A stretch of 28,685 bases of DNA from NCBI GenBank assembly GCA_050289625.1, contig JBNKGC010000062.1, forward strand, positions 1 to 28,685. The letters are read 5' to 3'. The stretch comes from NIC37A-2 sp050289625. GTDB taxonomy: Bacteria; Myxococcota_A; Polyangia; Polyangiales; Polyangiaceae. This document shows positions 14,537 through 23,805 of this stretch, piece by piece (the first letter of the stretch is position 1; each line of letters begins with the position of its first letter). Below the pieces are notes generated by a model. That model saw only the letters and a list, made by a program, of their open reading frames with translations. It was not told the origin of the DNA and ran no database searches. The position numbers were made by a program, and so were the translations under genes.

Positions 14537-16690
14537 GTGCTGGCCCTCGAAGACCTGGTGGAGAGTGTTCAGTCGTACCACCCCGACGCCGACGTTGAGC
14601 TCATCCGGCGCGCCTATCACTACGGTGAATGGGCTCATCGCGCTCAGATCAGGAAAAGCGGCGAGCCTTACTTCACCCACCCCGCGCGCGTCGCGGGAGT
14701 CATCGCCGATCTGAAGCTCGATACCGCGAGCGTCTGCGCAGGACTGCTCCACGACGTGGTCGAAGACACCCTGGCCACGGTCGACGACGTCAAGGGCGAC
14801 TTCGGGTCCGAGATCGCCACGCTCGTCGACGGCGTCACCAAACTGAGCAAGATCAACTTCACGTCGCGCGAGGACCGGCAAGCGGAGAGCTTCCGCAAGA
14901 TGGTCGTGGCGATGGCGAAGGACATTCGCGTCCTGCTCATCAAGATCTGCGATCGGGTCGACAACATGCGGACCCTCGATCACATGAAGCCCGAGTCGCA
15001 GGAGCGAATCGCGCGCGAGACGATGGACATCTACGCGCCGCTGGCGAATCGCCTGGGCTTGAATGTGGTCAAGAGCGAGTTCGAGGATTTGTCTTTCAAG
15101 TACCTCGAGCCTGAAGCCTACCAGGGGATCACCTCCAAGCTCGCCAAGACCAACAAGGATCGGGAGCGGTACATCGAGAGCACCTGCAAGACGATTACCT
15201 CCCGTCTGGCCGAGCAGGGGTTCAGCGTCACCGTGTCGGGTCGTGCGAAGCACGCCTACTCGATCTTCCGCAAGATGCGCGCGACGCAGTGCGAGTTCGA
15301 GCAGGTGTTCGACCTGATTGCCTTCCGCATCATCGTGGAGTCCGAGGCCGACTGTTACGCTTGCCTGGGTGCCATTCACTCGCGATGGACGCCGGTGCCG
15401 GGCCGGTTCAAGGACTACATCGCCCTGCCGAAGCCCAACATGTATCAGTCGCTTCACACGACCGTGATCGGCCCGGGGCGGCAACGCATCGAAGTACAGA
15501 TTCGCACGCACCAGATGCACCGGGTTGCCGAGCGGGGCGTCGCGGCCCACTGGAAGTACAAGGAGCGAATCTCCGGTGGGGTCGATCCGAGCGATGCCGA
15601 GAAGTTCGGTTGGCTCCGTGAGCTGGCCGACTACCAGAGAAACCTTAAGGATCCTGCGGAGTTCCTGGAGAGCGTCAAGATCGACCTGTTCCCGGACGAG
15701 GTCTACGTTTTCACCCCGAAGGGAGATGTCCTCGTCTTGCCGCGGGGGGCGACGCCCATCGATTTCGCGTACGCGATCCACACCGAGGTGGGGCACCACT
15801 GCTCGGGGGCGCGCTGCAACGGGCAAATCGTTCCGATCCGCTACAAGGTGAAGAACGGTGATGTTCTCGAGATCATGACGTCCCCGTCGCAGAGACCGAG
15901 CAAAGACTGGGTGGACTACTGTGTCACGACGCGGGCGCGCACCCGCATCCGAGCATTTCTGCGGGCGGAGAAGCGGATCAAGAGCATCAACCTCGGCAGG
16001 GAGTTGCTCGAGGCAGAGATGCGTCAAGCGGGGATGAGCCTCACGAAGCTTCTCAAGAACGAGCAACAGGTTGCCCGACTCGCTTCCGCGCACCACTACG
16101 GCAGCCTCGACGAACTGCTTCTCGCGATTGGCTACGGCAAGCTTGCCGGTGAGGACGTAGTCGAAACCCTGCGCGATCGCCCCAAAGACGAACCTCAGCC
16201 GTCCCTCAAGCCTGGCGCTTTCGAGACGATCGTTCGCAAGGTGCGTGGCAACGACACCGCGGGCATCCGGGTGGCTGGCATCGACAACGTTCTGGTGCGC
16301 TACGCGAAGTGCTGCAATCCGCTTCCGGGCGACGCCATCATCGGATTCATCACCCGTGGGCGCGGGGTTACTGTGCACCGGCGGGAATGTTCGAAAGCCT
16401 TCGATACCGATCCCGAGCGTCGCATCGACGTGAACTGGGACAGCAAGGCGAAGATCAACCGTCCGGTACAAATCAGCGTTACCACCACGAACAAGCCGGG
16501 AATTTTGGCCACCGTCAGCCAGACGTTGAGTGCCCAGCGCATCAACATCAGCGAAGCGAACTGCCGCGCCGCCGACGATGGACGTGCCCACAACACCTTC
16601 ACGTTCCACTGCAACGATCTGACCCAGCTCAAGAACGTGATGAAAGCTCTGAGCAAGCTGAACGGGGTCGTGGACGTCGCGCGCGTCTAA
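14537..16690 (+). CDS. rel: Bifunctional (p)ppGpp synthetase/hydrolase, RelA/SpoT family
   Basis: This enzyme makes and degrades the stringent-response alarmone (p)ppGpp. The 717-residue product has the full long-RSH layout. The HD hydrolase domain is intact (FTHPARV with His48 and LLHDVVEDT with His72-Asp73, then KICDRVDNMRTL). The synthetase domain has GRAKHAYSIFRKM, GRFKDYIALPKPNMYQSLHTTV and EVQIRTHQMH. The charged motif is RFKD, the RXKD type found in bifunctional enzymes, not the EXDD of synthetase-only RelA. A TGS domain follows (VYVFTPKGDVLVLPRGATPIDFAYAIHTEVG), then a helical region, a zinc-finger-like YAKCCNPLPGD segment and a C-terminal ACT domain. The stop interleaves with that of the convergent kinase gene. 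Confidence 0.97.
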   Translation: MLALEDLVESVQSYHPDADVELIRRAYHYGEWAHRAQIRKSGEPYFTHPARVAGVIADLKLDTASVCAGLLHDVVEDTLATVDDVKGDFGSEIATLVDGVTKLSKINFTSREDRQAESFRKMVVAMAKDIRVLLIKICDRVDNMRTLDHMKPESQERIARETMDIYAPLANRLGLNVVKSEFEDLSFKYLEPEAYQGITSKLAKTNKDRERYIESTCKTITSRLAEQGFSVTVSGRAKHAYSIFRKMRATQCEFEQVFDLIAFRIIVESEADCYACLGAIHSRWTPVPGRFKDYIALPKPNMYQSLHTTVIGPGRQRIEVQIRTHQMHRVAERGVAAHWKYKERISGGVDPSDAEKFGWLRELADYQRNLKDPAEFLESVKIDLFPDEVYVFTPKGDVLVLPRGATPIDFAYAIHTEVGHHCSGARCNGQIVPIRYKVKNGDVLEIMTSPSQRPSKDWVDYCVTTRARTRIRAFLRAEKRIKSINLGRELLEAEMRQAGMSLTKLLKNEQQVARLASAHHYGSLDELLLAIGYGKLAGEDVVETLRDRPKDEPQPSLKPGAFETIVRKVRGNDTAGIRVAGIDNVLVRYAKCCNPLPGDAIIGFITRGRGVTVHRRECSKAFDTDPERRIDVNWDSKAKINRPVQISVTTTNKPGILATVSQTLSAQRINISEANCRAADDGRAHNTFTFHCNDLTQLKNVMKALSKLNGVVDVARV

Positions 16691-19600
16691 TGGAGCATCC
16701 GAGCAACGGCGGCGATGCGCCGTTCGAAGAGGCTACCGCCTGGCTGGGCCTCCAGTGCGAGCGAGGACTGAGCGCTCCGTGCTCGGTCCAGGGCGCGTCT
16801 CGCCAGCTCGAATTCGCCACGAGCCATCTGAAGGGAAGCTTCGGCTCGATGCGCCTCCGGAGCGTAAAATCGGCCGTATCTCGTGTCGGCGGTCGTGACC
16901 GCCTCTTCGACGTACGGCACGCATCGTTCGATTGCTCCCCCTTCGATGCAGGCGTCGGCGACCAGGGTCGGAAAGAAGACCTGTCCGACGTTCGCTTTCG
17001 CAAGTGACTTGATGCCCGCGTACGCTTCCTCGACGTCGACGAGCGCCGCGTGGTCGCCTCGGGCGAGACGGGCCCGCCCGAGGGCGAGGCGGGCTACCGC
17101 GTGATAATAAGGATAGTCGGTGCCGACGAGCCCGATGAAATGGCTCAACGCGCCGCGTCCCTCGAGCGCCTCGTCGGCATCGTAGTAGTCGTAGTCGCGG
17201 AGCGTCATGCCGAGGAGGAGCCGCATGTACAAACCGTGCCGCACCTCATTTTTGTCGCAGCTCGTCGAGACTCGCAAAAGAAGGGTCTCCGCCTTGCGTT
17301 GCGCGCGCAGCGCACCTTCGACATCGCCCGACAGCGCGTCCAGCCACGCGAGGTGAACGAGAGCAGCAATGGCGAACTCGAGGCCCCAATCCCGAAGTGT
17401 GTCGGCCGGAATGGCGGGGGAGTCGTGGGTCGAACCGGATGGGTTGGAAGAGGTGGTGAGCGGCCCGACGAGTTTGGATGCCCGCACCAAGTGCGCGCGT
17501 CCGATTGCGAAGTTTCCTTCGTAGAAGGTCGTCACTCCATGCGTCGAGGCAGACACGAAGGTTCGCTCCCGTGACGGCTGGCAGTGGTCGATGGCTGAAA
17601 GCGCCGCCTGCGTTTGCGCTTCGTCGTGGGTCACGATGCCGAGGGACCAGAGGCCCCACAGGGTGGAGAGCTCGGACCGACCGTCCGACAGCGCGGCGAT
17701 GCGCGCAAGATTTGCCTCGACCTCTGCGCTGCCCCATCCCTCCGTACCGCGAATCGAGGGAGCCATCAGAACGCGGAGGCTCCGCTCGCGTCGTGCCGCC
17801 TCCGAAGCGGGGAGGGAGCTCACCAGCTCGAGCGCCGCTTCGAAGTGGACCCTGGCATCGGCATGCGCCGACGAGCGCGCGGCTCGGCGTGCGGCAATCT
17901 CGTAGAGGTCGAGAGCGCGCTCCGGTCTTCCCGCTTGCGCATAGTGAACGGCGTAGCGTTCCGGGTGTCGATGGAGTTCGCCTTCGAAGTCCGTCTCGAG
18001 GACCGCGACGATGCGATGATGAAGACGTCTTCGTTCGGCGGTCGGAATCGAGTCGTAGACGGCATTTCGCACCAGGGAGTGGCTGAAAGCGCAGGTGGTG
18101 GAGTCTTTCCCGCACGAGCTTTGGAGCAACGTCGCGCCTGCGAGCTTTCTCAGGTGATTCTGGAGCGCTCGTTCGTCCAGCGTGAGGACCCGCCTCAGCA
18201 GTTCGCGCGAGAAGGTTGTGCCGAGCGTCGCCGCCACCCACACGGCCTCGAGGCTCGCGCCGAGGCTCTCGAGTTTTCGGTGGATCGAATCGCCGAGAGC
18301 GGTGGGACAGTCACGAAGCGACGTGGGACGACCGCTACTCGCGGCGGTTTTCGCAGCGGCGCAGAGCTCTTCGAGGACGAGGGGATTGCCTTCGGCGGAG
18401 GCGAGGAGCTGTCGGACGACCGCTGGTTCGAGAGGGGTGTTCTCCGTGAGTCCCTTGACGAGCGCGAACGACTCCCAACGATCGAGCGGCATCACCGGGA
18501 CACGTTCGAGGTGCGGTCCGCCATTCCAGCGAGCGTCGAACTCGGGACGAGCCGTCATCAACAGGAGCAGTGGGATGGCCCCGGACTCTCGGTGGGTGGA
18601 TTGCAGTGCGGCGAGCGACGATTGATCCATCCAGTGCAAATCGTCGGCAACGACGAGCAGAGGCTGCCTGCGTCCGAGCGCCTGGGCCAGGCGAACCAGG
18701 CCGCCGATCAGCTGCTGGCGCCGTTCCTCCGCGGACCGTCCCGTCCGGTCCTGATCGTTCTCTTCCTCCGGACGGAACAGAAGCCCGAGGAGCATTTGCC
18801 ACTCGGGGTCGTCGAGATCGAGCTTTCGGAGGCCTTCGCGGATTTGCGACGAAGAGGGCGCCGTGGCGCCTTCCATAAGCCCCAACAGGCCTCGAGCGCA
18901 CCTGTGCCACGGGGCGAAGGGTGAGAATCGTTCCGATTCCACGCCGTGCAAGCGAAGGGTCCTGCCTTCGATCTTCGACGCGTGTCGTTCCATCCACTCG
19001 CTGACGACCCGACTCTTCCCCAGTCCCGGCTCCCCCAGCAAAAGGAGCGCGGTGGTGTGACCGGTACTGGCCGTCGACCACGCGAGATCGAGGCGTTTCA
19101 GGACCTGCTCCTGCCCGACGAAGGGCGTTGCCGTCAGCCAGCCTCGGTCCGAGTGAACCGCCTTCGGACCCTTGACGACGAACGAGGGGACGGAGTCGTC
19201 TTGGAGCGACTCGAGATCGAACAGTCCCCGGGCGACTCGCTGCACCGCTTCACTTGCGCGAATCTCGCCGGGACGCGCCGCGCCAGAAAGTGCAATGGCA
19301 CCATCCAAAGCGCTCCCCGTGGCGAGAGCGCGGTCACCGTGCAGCGCAAGGGTCACTGCGCCGAAGTCGACCCCGATGTTCGTCGTGAGCCGGCCTTCCG
19401 TCGCCGCGGAAATCGCCTCGCGCAGTTCTACGGCAGAGCGAACGGCGGCGTCGCAGTTGTTGTCTTGGACCGAAGGATAGAACAGGACGTGGCCACCCGC
19501 GATGGAGAGGATCGTGCCTCCGCCACCCTGGATGTGGTGGTGCGCTCGGTCGAGCGCGTCGAATTCCAGCATGGGATCCAAAATGCTTTCTTGCTCGGTC

Positions 19601-20622
19601 GCGACGAGACGGCAGCTCACGATGGCGAGCTGCTTGACGTAGGCGGTTTCACTCGCCGTGCGGATGGGGGCCTGGCGTAGGGTGCGAAGACTTCGCGACA
19701 GGACGTCGAGCACCTCGCTCGCGCTCTCGGGGCGATCGCCAGGTGATTTCTCCAGAAGGTGGTCGACGAGATCCGAGATCTCGCGGGGAGGTTTCGCCAT
19801 GCGCTCCCCGAGAGGTTGCTGCCGGAGTCGGCGGATCATGTGCAGCGTCTCCAGAGGCGTTCGCGCGGCGAAGGGAGAGACCCCCGAAATCATCTGGTAC
19901 AGGAGCGCTCCGAGCGAGAACAGGTCGGAGCGCGGATCCGTCGGTTCGCCACGGGTCTGTTCGGGGGACATGGCCGACCACGTTCCGCGAAGGACTGAAC
20001 CCTGCTTCGCCTCCGCGGCGTCCTGCGCGCGGGCTGCGATTCCGAAATCGGCGAGTTTGATCGTGCTTGCGTCCTGCCCGACGAGAACGTTCGACGGTTT
20101 CACGTCGTGATGGACGATTCCCAGCGTGTGCGCGTGATCGAGGGCCTCGGCTATGGCGATGCCGACCTGCAAAGCTCTCTCCAGCGGGAAAGCTCCCGTC
20201 CGGGTTTTTGCGAGCGCTTGATGGAGGGTTTGGCCGGTGACCAGCTCGGAGATCAGATAGTCCTCGCCGCCCGCTTCGACGTAGTCGTAGACGGCAACGA
20301 TTCGCGGGTGCGAGAGCGTCGCCGCAAGTTGGGCTTCGGTGCGCAGGTGCTCGCGAGCCCCGGGACCGGGGATCACCTCCCCCAGCAGACGTTTGATGGC
20401 CACGGAGCGGTTCAGCCGAGGATCGTAGCCCTCGAAAACTTCGCTCATGCCGCCGACGCCAATCAAACGTCGGACCTCGTACGGCCCGACGCAATAGGCA
20501 GGATGGAACTCGACGCTCTCTCCTCCGCGACTCGGCTCCGTCGCTACGGCCGACCGGGGAGATTCCCTGGTGGCTTGCGTTGGCTCCGCATCAGGTGCCC
20601 AGGCACGGTCACGGGAGGTCAT
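16687..20622 (-). CDS. Ser/Thr protein kinase - degenerate nucleotide-cyclase-like - AAA ATPase - helical repeat fusion protein
   Basis: This 1311-residue protein has four parts. Residues ~46-315 are a Hanks-type kinase: Gly-rich IGVGGMSEV, Lys77 in VAIKRL, HHDVKPSN (Asp173), DFG (192-194) and MSPEQ. His replaces the Arg of HRD, so it is a non-RD kinase. Residues ~328-490 resemble a class III nucleotide-cyclase domain, ending in the usual FVVKGPKAV, but the metal-binding Asp positions read SCRLVATE and GGHVLFYP, so cyclase activity is not expected. Residues ~500-760 are an AAA-type ATPase with Walker A GEPGLGKS (530-537) and Walker B LLVVADD (Asp660, Asp661). The rest is helical, probably TPR-like. 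Such fusions are common signalling proteins in myxobacteria. The ATG at 20622 overlaps the stop of the upstream gene by 14 bp, and no strong ribosome binding site is visible. Confidence 0.9.
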   Translation of the reverse strand: MTSRDRAWAPDAEPTQATRESPRSAVATEPSRGGESVEFHPAYCVGPYEVRRLIGVGGMSEVFEGYDPRLNRSVAIKRLLGEVIPGPGAREHLRTEAQLAATLSHPRIVAVYDYVEAGGEDYLISELVTGQTLHQALAKTRTGAFPLERALQVGIAIAEALDHAHTLGIVHHDVKPSNVLVGQDASTIKLADFGIAARAQDAAEAKQGSVLRGTWSAMSPEQTRGEPTDPRSDLFSLGALLYQMISGVSPFAARTPLETLHMIRRLRQQPLGERMAKPPREISDLVDHLLEKSPGDRPESASEVLDVLSRSLRTLRQAPIRTASETAYVKQLAIVSCRLVATEQESILDPMLEFDALDRAHHHIQGGGGTILSIAGGHVLFYPSVQDNNCDAAVRSAVELREAISAATEGRLTTNIGVDFGAVTLALHGDRALATGSALDGAIALSGAARPGEIRASEAVQRVARGLFDLESLQDDSVPSFVVKGPKAVHSDRGWLTATPFVGQEQVLKRLDLAWSTASTGHTTALLLLGEPGLGKSRVVSEWMERHASKIEGRTLRLHGVESERFSPFAPWHRCARGLLGLMEGATAPSSSQIREGLRKLDLDDPEWQMLLGLLFRPEEENDQDRTGRSAEERRQQLIGGLVRLAQALGRRQPLLVVADDLHWMDQSSLAALQSTHRESGAIPLLLLMTARPEFDARWNGGPHLERVPVMPLDRWESFALVKGLTENTPLEPAVVRQLLASAEGNPLVLEELCAAAKTAASSGRPTSLRDCPTALGDSIHRKLESLGASLEAVWVAATLGTTFSRELLRRVLTLDERALQNHLRKLAGATLLQSSCGKDSTTCAFSHSLVRNAVYDSIPTAERRRLHHRIVAVLETDFEGELHRHPERYAVHYAQAGRPERALDLYEIAARRAARSSAHADARVHFEAALELVSSLPASEAARRERSLRVLMAPSIRGTEGWGSAEVEANLARIAALSDGRSELSTLWGLWSLGIVTHDEAQTQAALSAIDHCQPSRERTFVSASTHGVTTFYEGNFAIGRAHLVRASKLVGPLTTSSNPSGSTHDSPAIPADTLRDWGLEFAIAALVHLAWLDALSGDVEGALRAQRKAETLLLRVSTSCDKNEVRHGLYMRLLLGMTLRDYDYYDADEALEGRGALSHFIGLVGTDYPYYHAVARLALGRARLARGDHAALVDVEEAYAGIKSLAKANVGQVFFPTLVADACIEGGAIERCVPYVEEAVTTADTRYGRFYAPEAHRAEASLQMARGEFELARRALDRARSAQSSLALEAQPGGSLFERRIAAVARMLH

Positions 20623-22159
20623 CGGTGAGTTTGCAGAGATACCGCGACTGAAACGTGAAGTCTCTACCCTCGCGGTGACAGTCGATGCAGCTCGCGGACT
20701 GACCCTGCTTGCCGAAGGGCTCGATGACGGGATTGCGTAAGGATTTGGGCTCGGAAGTTCCGGCGCGAGGGCCCGTGACCGCGACGAACTGCGTGTCGAT
20801 CAGCCGGTAGTACTTCCACAGCGAGCCTTGCTTCGTGAGCCAAGCGCCCATTTCCTGATTCAAGGTTCGCGTGACGTTCTCATTTTGAAACAACCGAGTC
20901 AGCTGTGCCGGCACGTTGACCATTGCGGCTGCTGCAGGTTCGTCGACGTAGGTGTTTGCCTCACAGTGCTTCGGGTTTTTGCAGTCGTGATCAAAAAATA
21001 GGGCCTCGTCGTCCGAATCGCTCGGGACGTTGTCGAGGTGCTCGAACGTGGCCCAGATCCATTCCTCGTAGGTGGCGGTCTTGAACACCATGTGAAGACC
21101 GACCAACGCCAGATCCCGCGTGGCGAACTCGGAGTCCGATGTGTCGCTGGCAGCATTGGGGAGTCTCGTACGAGGGATTTTCACGTCGTGCAGGAGGAAG
21201 AAGCGATCTTGTCCTTGGGCCGAGCGGACTTCGTCGTTTGGACCGACGACTTTCCAAGCGAACTTCGCGGCAACGGAAGGTTCCGTCTTCCCGCCACCAT
21301 CGGGACCGTCGGGTCTCCAGCCGCCGTGGGTAAAGCTGATGAACTCCTTCCGTGTGCGCCAGACCGGATTGACGCGGATCTCGTACTGAACCGGGGCACC
21401 ATTTTGGTCGAACAGGTAATCCTCGGTCATCCGCTCGGGGGTTTCCTCCTCGGTTCCGGGAACCCCCGCATCGAAGCAATGGCCCTCACATCGACAGCGA
21501 TCGATGGCTCCCGAGCGGTCGGCGCACACGACGGGATCGGGGAGGGTGCTGTCGCCTCGGAATCCCTCGCATTTGCGCTTCACGTCGTCGAGGGGGAACC
21601 ACGACATGAAGCGGGGAAAATGTGTGGCGGACCGAGGTCCTGCTCCGCACCACATTGCATGGCTCGGCGTTTCCTCGAAAGTCGAGGGTTCCGAGCACGG
21701 CCGGCCGGTGTGGGGGTCGAGAGGCTCGACGAGGTAGAGGAACCAGCGCCATGCGAAGAGATCGACGGACTTTCGCTCGAGAGCTCCAAGCTTCGAGAGC
21801 GCTTCCGGAGTGGCGGGGGTTTCACTTCTCTCGGTGCAGCTCGGCTGGTCCACCGCGCAGGGCTCGCACGGTAGAGGCGCCGTCATCAGCTCGGGCAGGT
21901 CGGACGCGTGGCGTCGGGGGTCGAGAGGTTCGAAGCAGTTCGAGCCCACGTCGGCAGGCGTGCTTGGCTCGGCGGCGGAGATGGTGGGTGACTTCTTCTC
22001 CGCTGACTTGCTGCCCGTTTGCGGACTGTTCCCCGTCGTCGTGTTGGCTTGTGCCTCTGCGGGTGAAGTGTCCTCGGCTCCGGGCTCGTTGCGCAGAGCG
22101 AGACCCACGGCGCCTCCGACGAGAAGGGTAGCGACTGCGGCGGGAGTCCGTAGCTTCAT
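20609..22159 (-). CDS. Secreted, cysteine-rich protein with one C-terminal haem-binding CxxCH motif
   Basis: Starting at the ATG at 22159 the product is 516 residues with an N-terminal hydrophobic segment (residues ~5-21, TPAAVATLLVGGAVGLAL) that should act as a signal peptide or anchor. A low-complexity Thr/Ser/Pro/Glu linker follows. The body is Cys-rich and contains many Trp/Phe motifs (FAWRWFLYLVEPLDP, FISFTHGGWRPDGP, TYEEWIWATFEHLDNVP). Near the C-terminus is SCIDCHREG (CIDCH at 491-495), a c-type haem attachment site, so it is likely a periplasmic monohaem protein. I do not recognise a named enzyme. The frame is open to 22234, but the internal ATG gives a proper signal peptide and has AGGTG just upstream. 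The kinase fusion gene overlaps its stop. Confidence 0.8.
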   Translation of the reverse strand: MKLRTPAAVATLLVGGAVGLALRNEPGAEDTSPAEAQANTTTGNSPQTGSKSAEKKSPTISAAEPSTPADVGSNCFEPLDPRRHASDLPELMTAPLPCEPCAVDQPSCTERSETPATPEALSKLGALERKSVDLFAWRWFLYLVEPLDPHTGRPCSEPSTFEETPSHAMWCGAGPRSATHFPRFMSWFPLDDVKRKCEGFRGDSTLPDPVVCADRSGAIDRCRCEGHCFDAGVPGTEEETPERMTEDYLFDQNGAPVQYEIRVNPVWRTRKEFISFTHGGWRPDGPDGGGKTEPSVAAKFAWKVVGPNDEVRSAQGQDRFFLLHDVKIPRTRLPNAASDTSDSEFATRDLALVGLHMVFKTATYEEWIWATFEHLDNVPSDSDDEALFFDHDCKNPKHCEANTYVDEPAAAAMVNVPAQLTRLFQNENVTRTLNQEMGAWLTKQGSLWKYYRLIDTQFVAVTGPRAGTSEPKSLRNPVIEPFGKQGQSASCIDCHREGRDFTFQSRYLCKLTDDLP

Positions 22160-22286
22160 CGTGCACCTACAGCGGGAACCACTTGAGTTGATTGCCCCTC
22201 CGCGCGTTTGGCCTACAGCGGACGAGGGCCACAACGGCTACGAGACGCCAATCCCGAGCGGTCGCTCGGGGGCGAGTGCCGCTCAA

Positions 22287-23309
22287 CTACAGGATGGACG
22301 GAAGGGCGGCGACACCGAGATATGCCTTCGAACGGAAGGGTCGAGCGTTTTCGAAACTCACTTTTAGGTCGAGAAAGCGATGGAGTCGCCGAGTCGGATC
22401 GGCAGCGAAGGGAGGCGAACGTGGCGGTGAAATCCAGGTGGAGAGAGCCTCGTTCTTTCGCGGACACGAGAGCCCCGCGTCGACCATCCATTCGCGCAAC
22501 CGAGCACGCGATGGGTCGACCGCGCTGCTTTCGAGCTGCGGTTGGGAGTAGACAACTCCTAGGTCAGGGGGACCGTCAGCGGTCAGGGTCAGGTCGCAGT
22601 ACACCGTGGGGCCGGTGTGCTCGAAAGCCAGCGCGGGGAGCACCATGATCTCGGCACGGCCGGAACGCTCGAGGTAGCCACCGAGAGCCGCGCGAGGCAC
22701 GGCAAGGTAGAGCTTGATCTGTCGGGGGCAGCGACCCGACATCACCGAAAGGTGAATCAGGCGTGCGTTGGTTGGGAGTCGATCGAGGGAGAAGCGGACC
22801 GCTTCGCGTTCTCTCCGTTCGAGGAGGGTGGAGCCGAGGAGCCGCTCGACCTCGACGGCTGCGTCAGGGTGCTCTCGAGTATCCGCGCTTCCGAAGGCGT
22901 AGTGCGGATCGACGCATACGTGGACATTGTCCAGGGGGCGGCGCTTGGGAGGCGAAGACACGTCGTCGAACTCCACCCAAAGTCCTCGCGAGGGCGGGGG
23001 TTCGACCCCGATCCAGGGCTCGAGCGCCTTCCAAGCGGCATGCCAGGTGTCCGGAGCGCCCGAGTCAGGAGGATGGACGGGTGCGAGATCGGGACGAACC
23101 GCTCCGAGCAGATCCAAGCGCGGGTCGCCCTCATCGAGGCGGCATTCGAGGTACCAGCCCGCAAACCAAGGAGGCAGTTCGTCCGCGAGGCTCGTCAGAT
23201 CGAGCCAAGCGTTCTCCTCGATCAGGGGAGAGGCCAGATGGGCCTCCACTTCGGCAAGCATCTGGCGAGACATCGGAGGACCGTCTCGGGCCGAGGCTGA
23301 TGGGAACAT
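22287..23309 (-). CDS. Conserved-looking hypothetical protein coupled to the small gene upstream
   Basis: The 340-residue protein has no signal peptide or membrane helix. Features include a DELPPWFAGWYLECRLDEGDPRLDL start region, LIHLSVMSGRCPRQIKLYL in the middle, GGYLERSG, and a C-terminal LKVSFENARPFRSKAYLGVA. From memory, proteins with LSVM...GYL...K-YL-type motifs occur beside leader-bearing small peptides in some RiPP regions, but this is not verified and no enzymatic function is known to me. The start ATG at 23309 is 4 bp after the stop of the upstream small gene, so the two are probably translated together. An alternative start is the ATG at residue 13. Confidence 0.7.
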   Translation of the reverse strand: MFPSASARDGPPMSRQMLAEVEAHLASPLIEENAWLDLTSLADELPPWFAGWYLECRLDEGDPRLDLLGAVRPDLAPVHPPDSGAPDTWHAAWKALEPWIGVEPPPSRGLWVEFDDVSSPPKRRPLDNVHVCVDPHYAFGSADTREHPDAAVEVERLLGSTLLERREREAVRFSLDRLPTNARLIHLSVMSGRCPRQIKLYLAVPRAALGGYLERSGRAEIMVLPALAFEHTGPTVYCDLTLTADGPPDLGVVYSQPQLESSAVDPSRARLREWMVDAGLSCPRKNEALSTWISPPRSPPFAADPTRRLHRFLDLKVSFENARPFRSKAYLGVAALPSIL

Positions 23310-23313
23310 GATC

Positions 23314-23694
23314 TCACCAAAAAACTCGGGTTCCCGAGGCCTTCCGGAGCTCGTCCGCCACTACATCCCCGGCGACTCCCCACAGAGCGCTGGCCGTGGC
23401 CGCGTCGTTCGGATCGTGCACGAGGTGACCCAGGCAAAAGAGCATCTCGGTGACCTCGGTGGCACTCAGATCGCGATCGCCGTCGATGAAGGTCTGGGCG
23501 AGAGCTTTCTTTTGTTCGGGGGTCATTCGCATCAACTCGTCGATGCGCGCCTGGGAAGTCTCGAAGCCACAGGCGGCCAGCGCGTCGAACTCGTCGGCCT
23601 TGAACTCCGCGTTGAACTCGCTGTCGAACCGGATCCGCCCCAGGAAGGCGAGAAGAGACTTCTTCTGTTCGTCAGGAAATTCGAAAGTGCCCAT
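23314..23694 (-). CDS. Small helical protein, possible leader-type precursor
   Basis: The 126-residue product starts at the ATG at 23694, preceded by GGAGGG 7 bases upstream; the frame is open to 23772 but without a comparable site. It is acidic and predicted helical: EQKKSLLAFLGRIRFDSEF, ADEFDALAACGFETSQARI, TPEQKKALAQTFIDGD, then LSATEVTEMLFCLGHLV, ending in GTRVFW. The first ~50 residues resemble the general pattern of Nif11-type leaders (a helix, D-x-E/F, then an A-x-x-GF turn), but there is no GG cleavage site or obvious core. Two Cys residues are present. It is followed by its 340-residue partner after 4 bp. The precursor idea is tentative; a structural or regulatory small protein is equally possible. 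Confidence 0.65.
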   Translation of the reverse strand: MGTFEFPDEQKKSLLAFLGRIRFDSEFNAEFKADEFDALAACGFETSQARIDELMRMTPEQKKALAQTFIDGDRDLSATEVTEMLFCLGHLVHDPNDAATASALWGVAGDVVADELRKASGTRVFW

Positions 23695-23805
23695 CGTGTT
23701 CCCTCCGTGTCGTGGGTCTCGCGACGTTAGTTGCGGCAACCCGCGGCGCCCCGTGCGCCGATCATTGCCCATCGGGGCTCATGACGACCGGTGTGCACGC
23801 TGGCC

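Noticed and set aside
14441..16609. Minus-strand 722-codon frame opposite rel
   Set aside because: Antisense shadow of rel; no recognisable motif and composition mirrors the rel codons.
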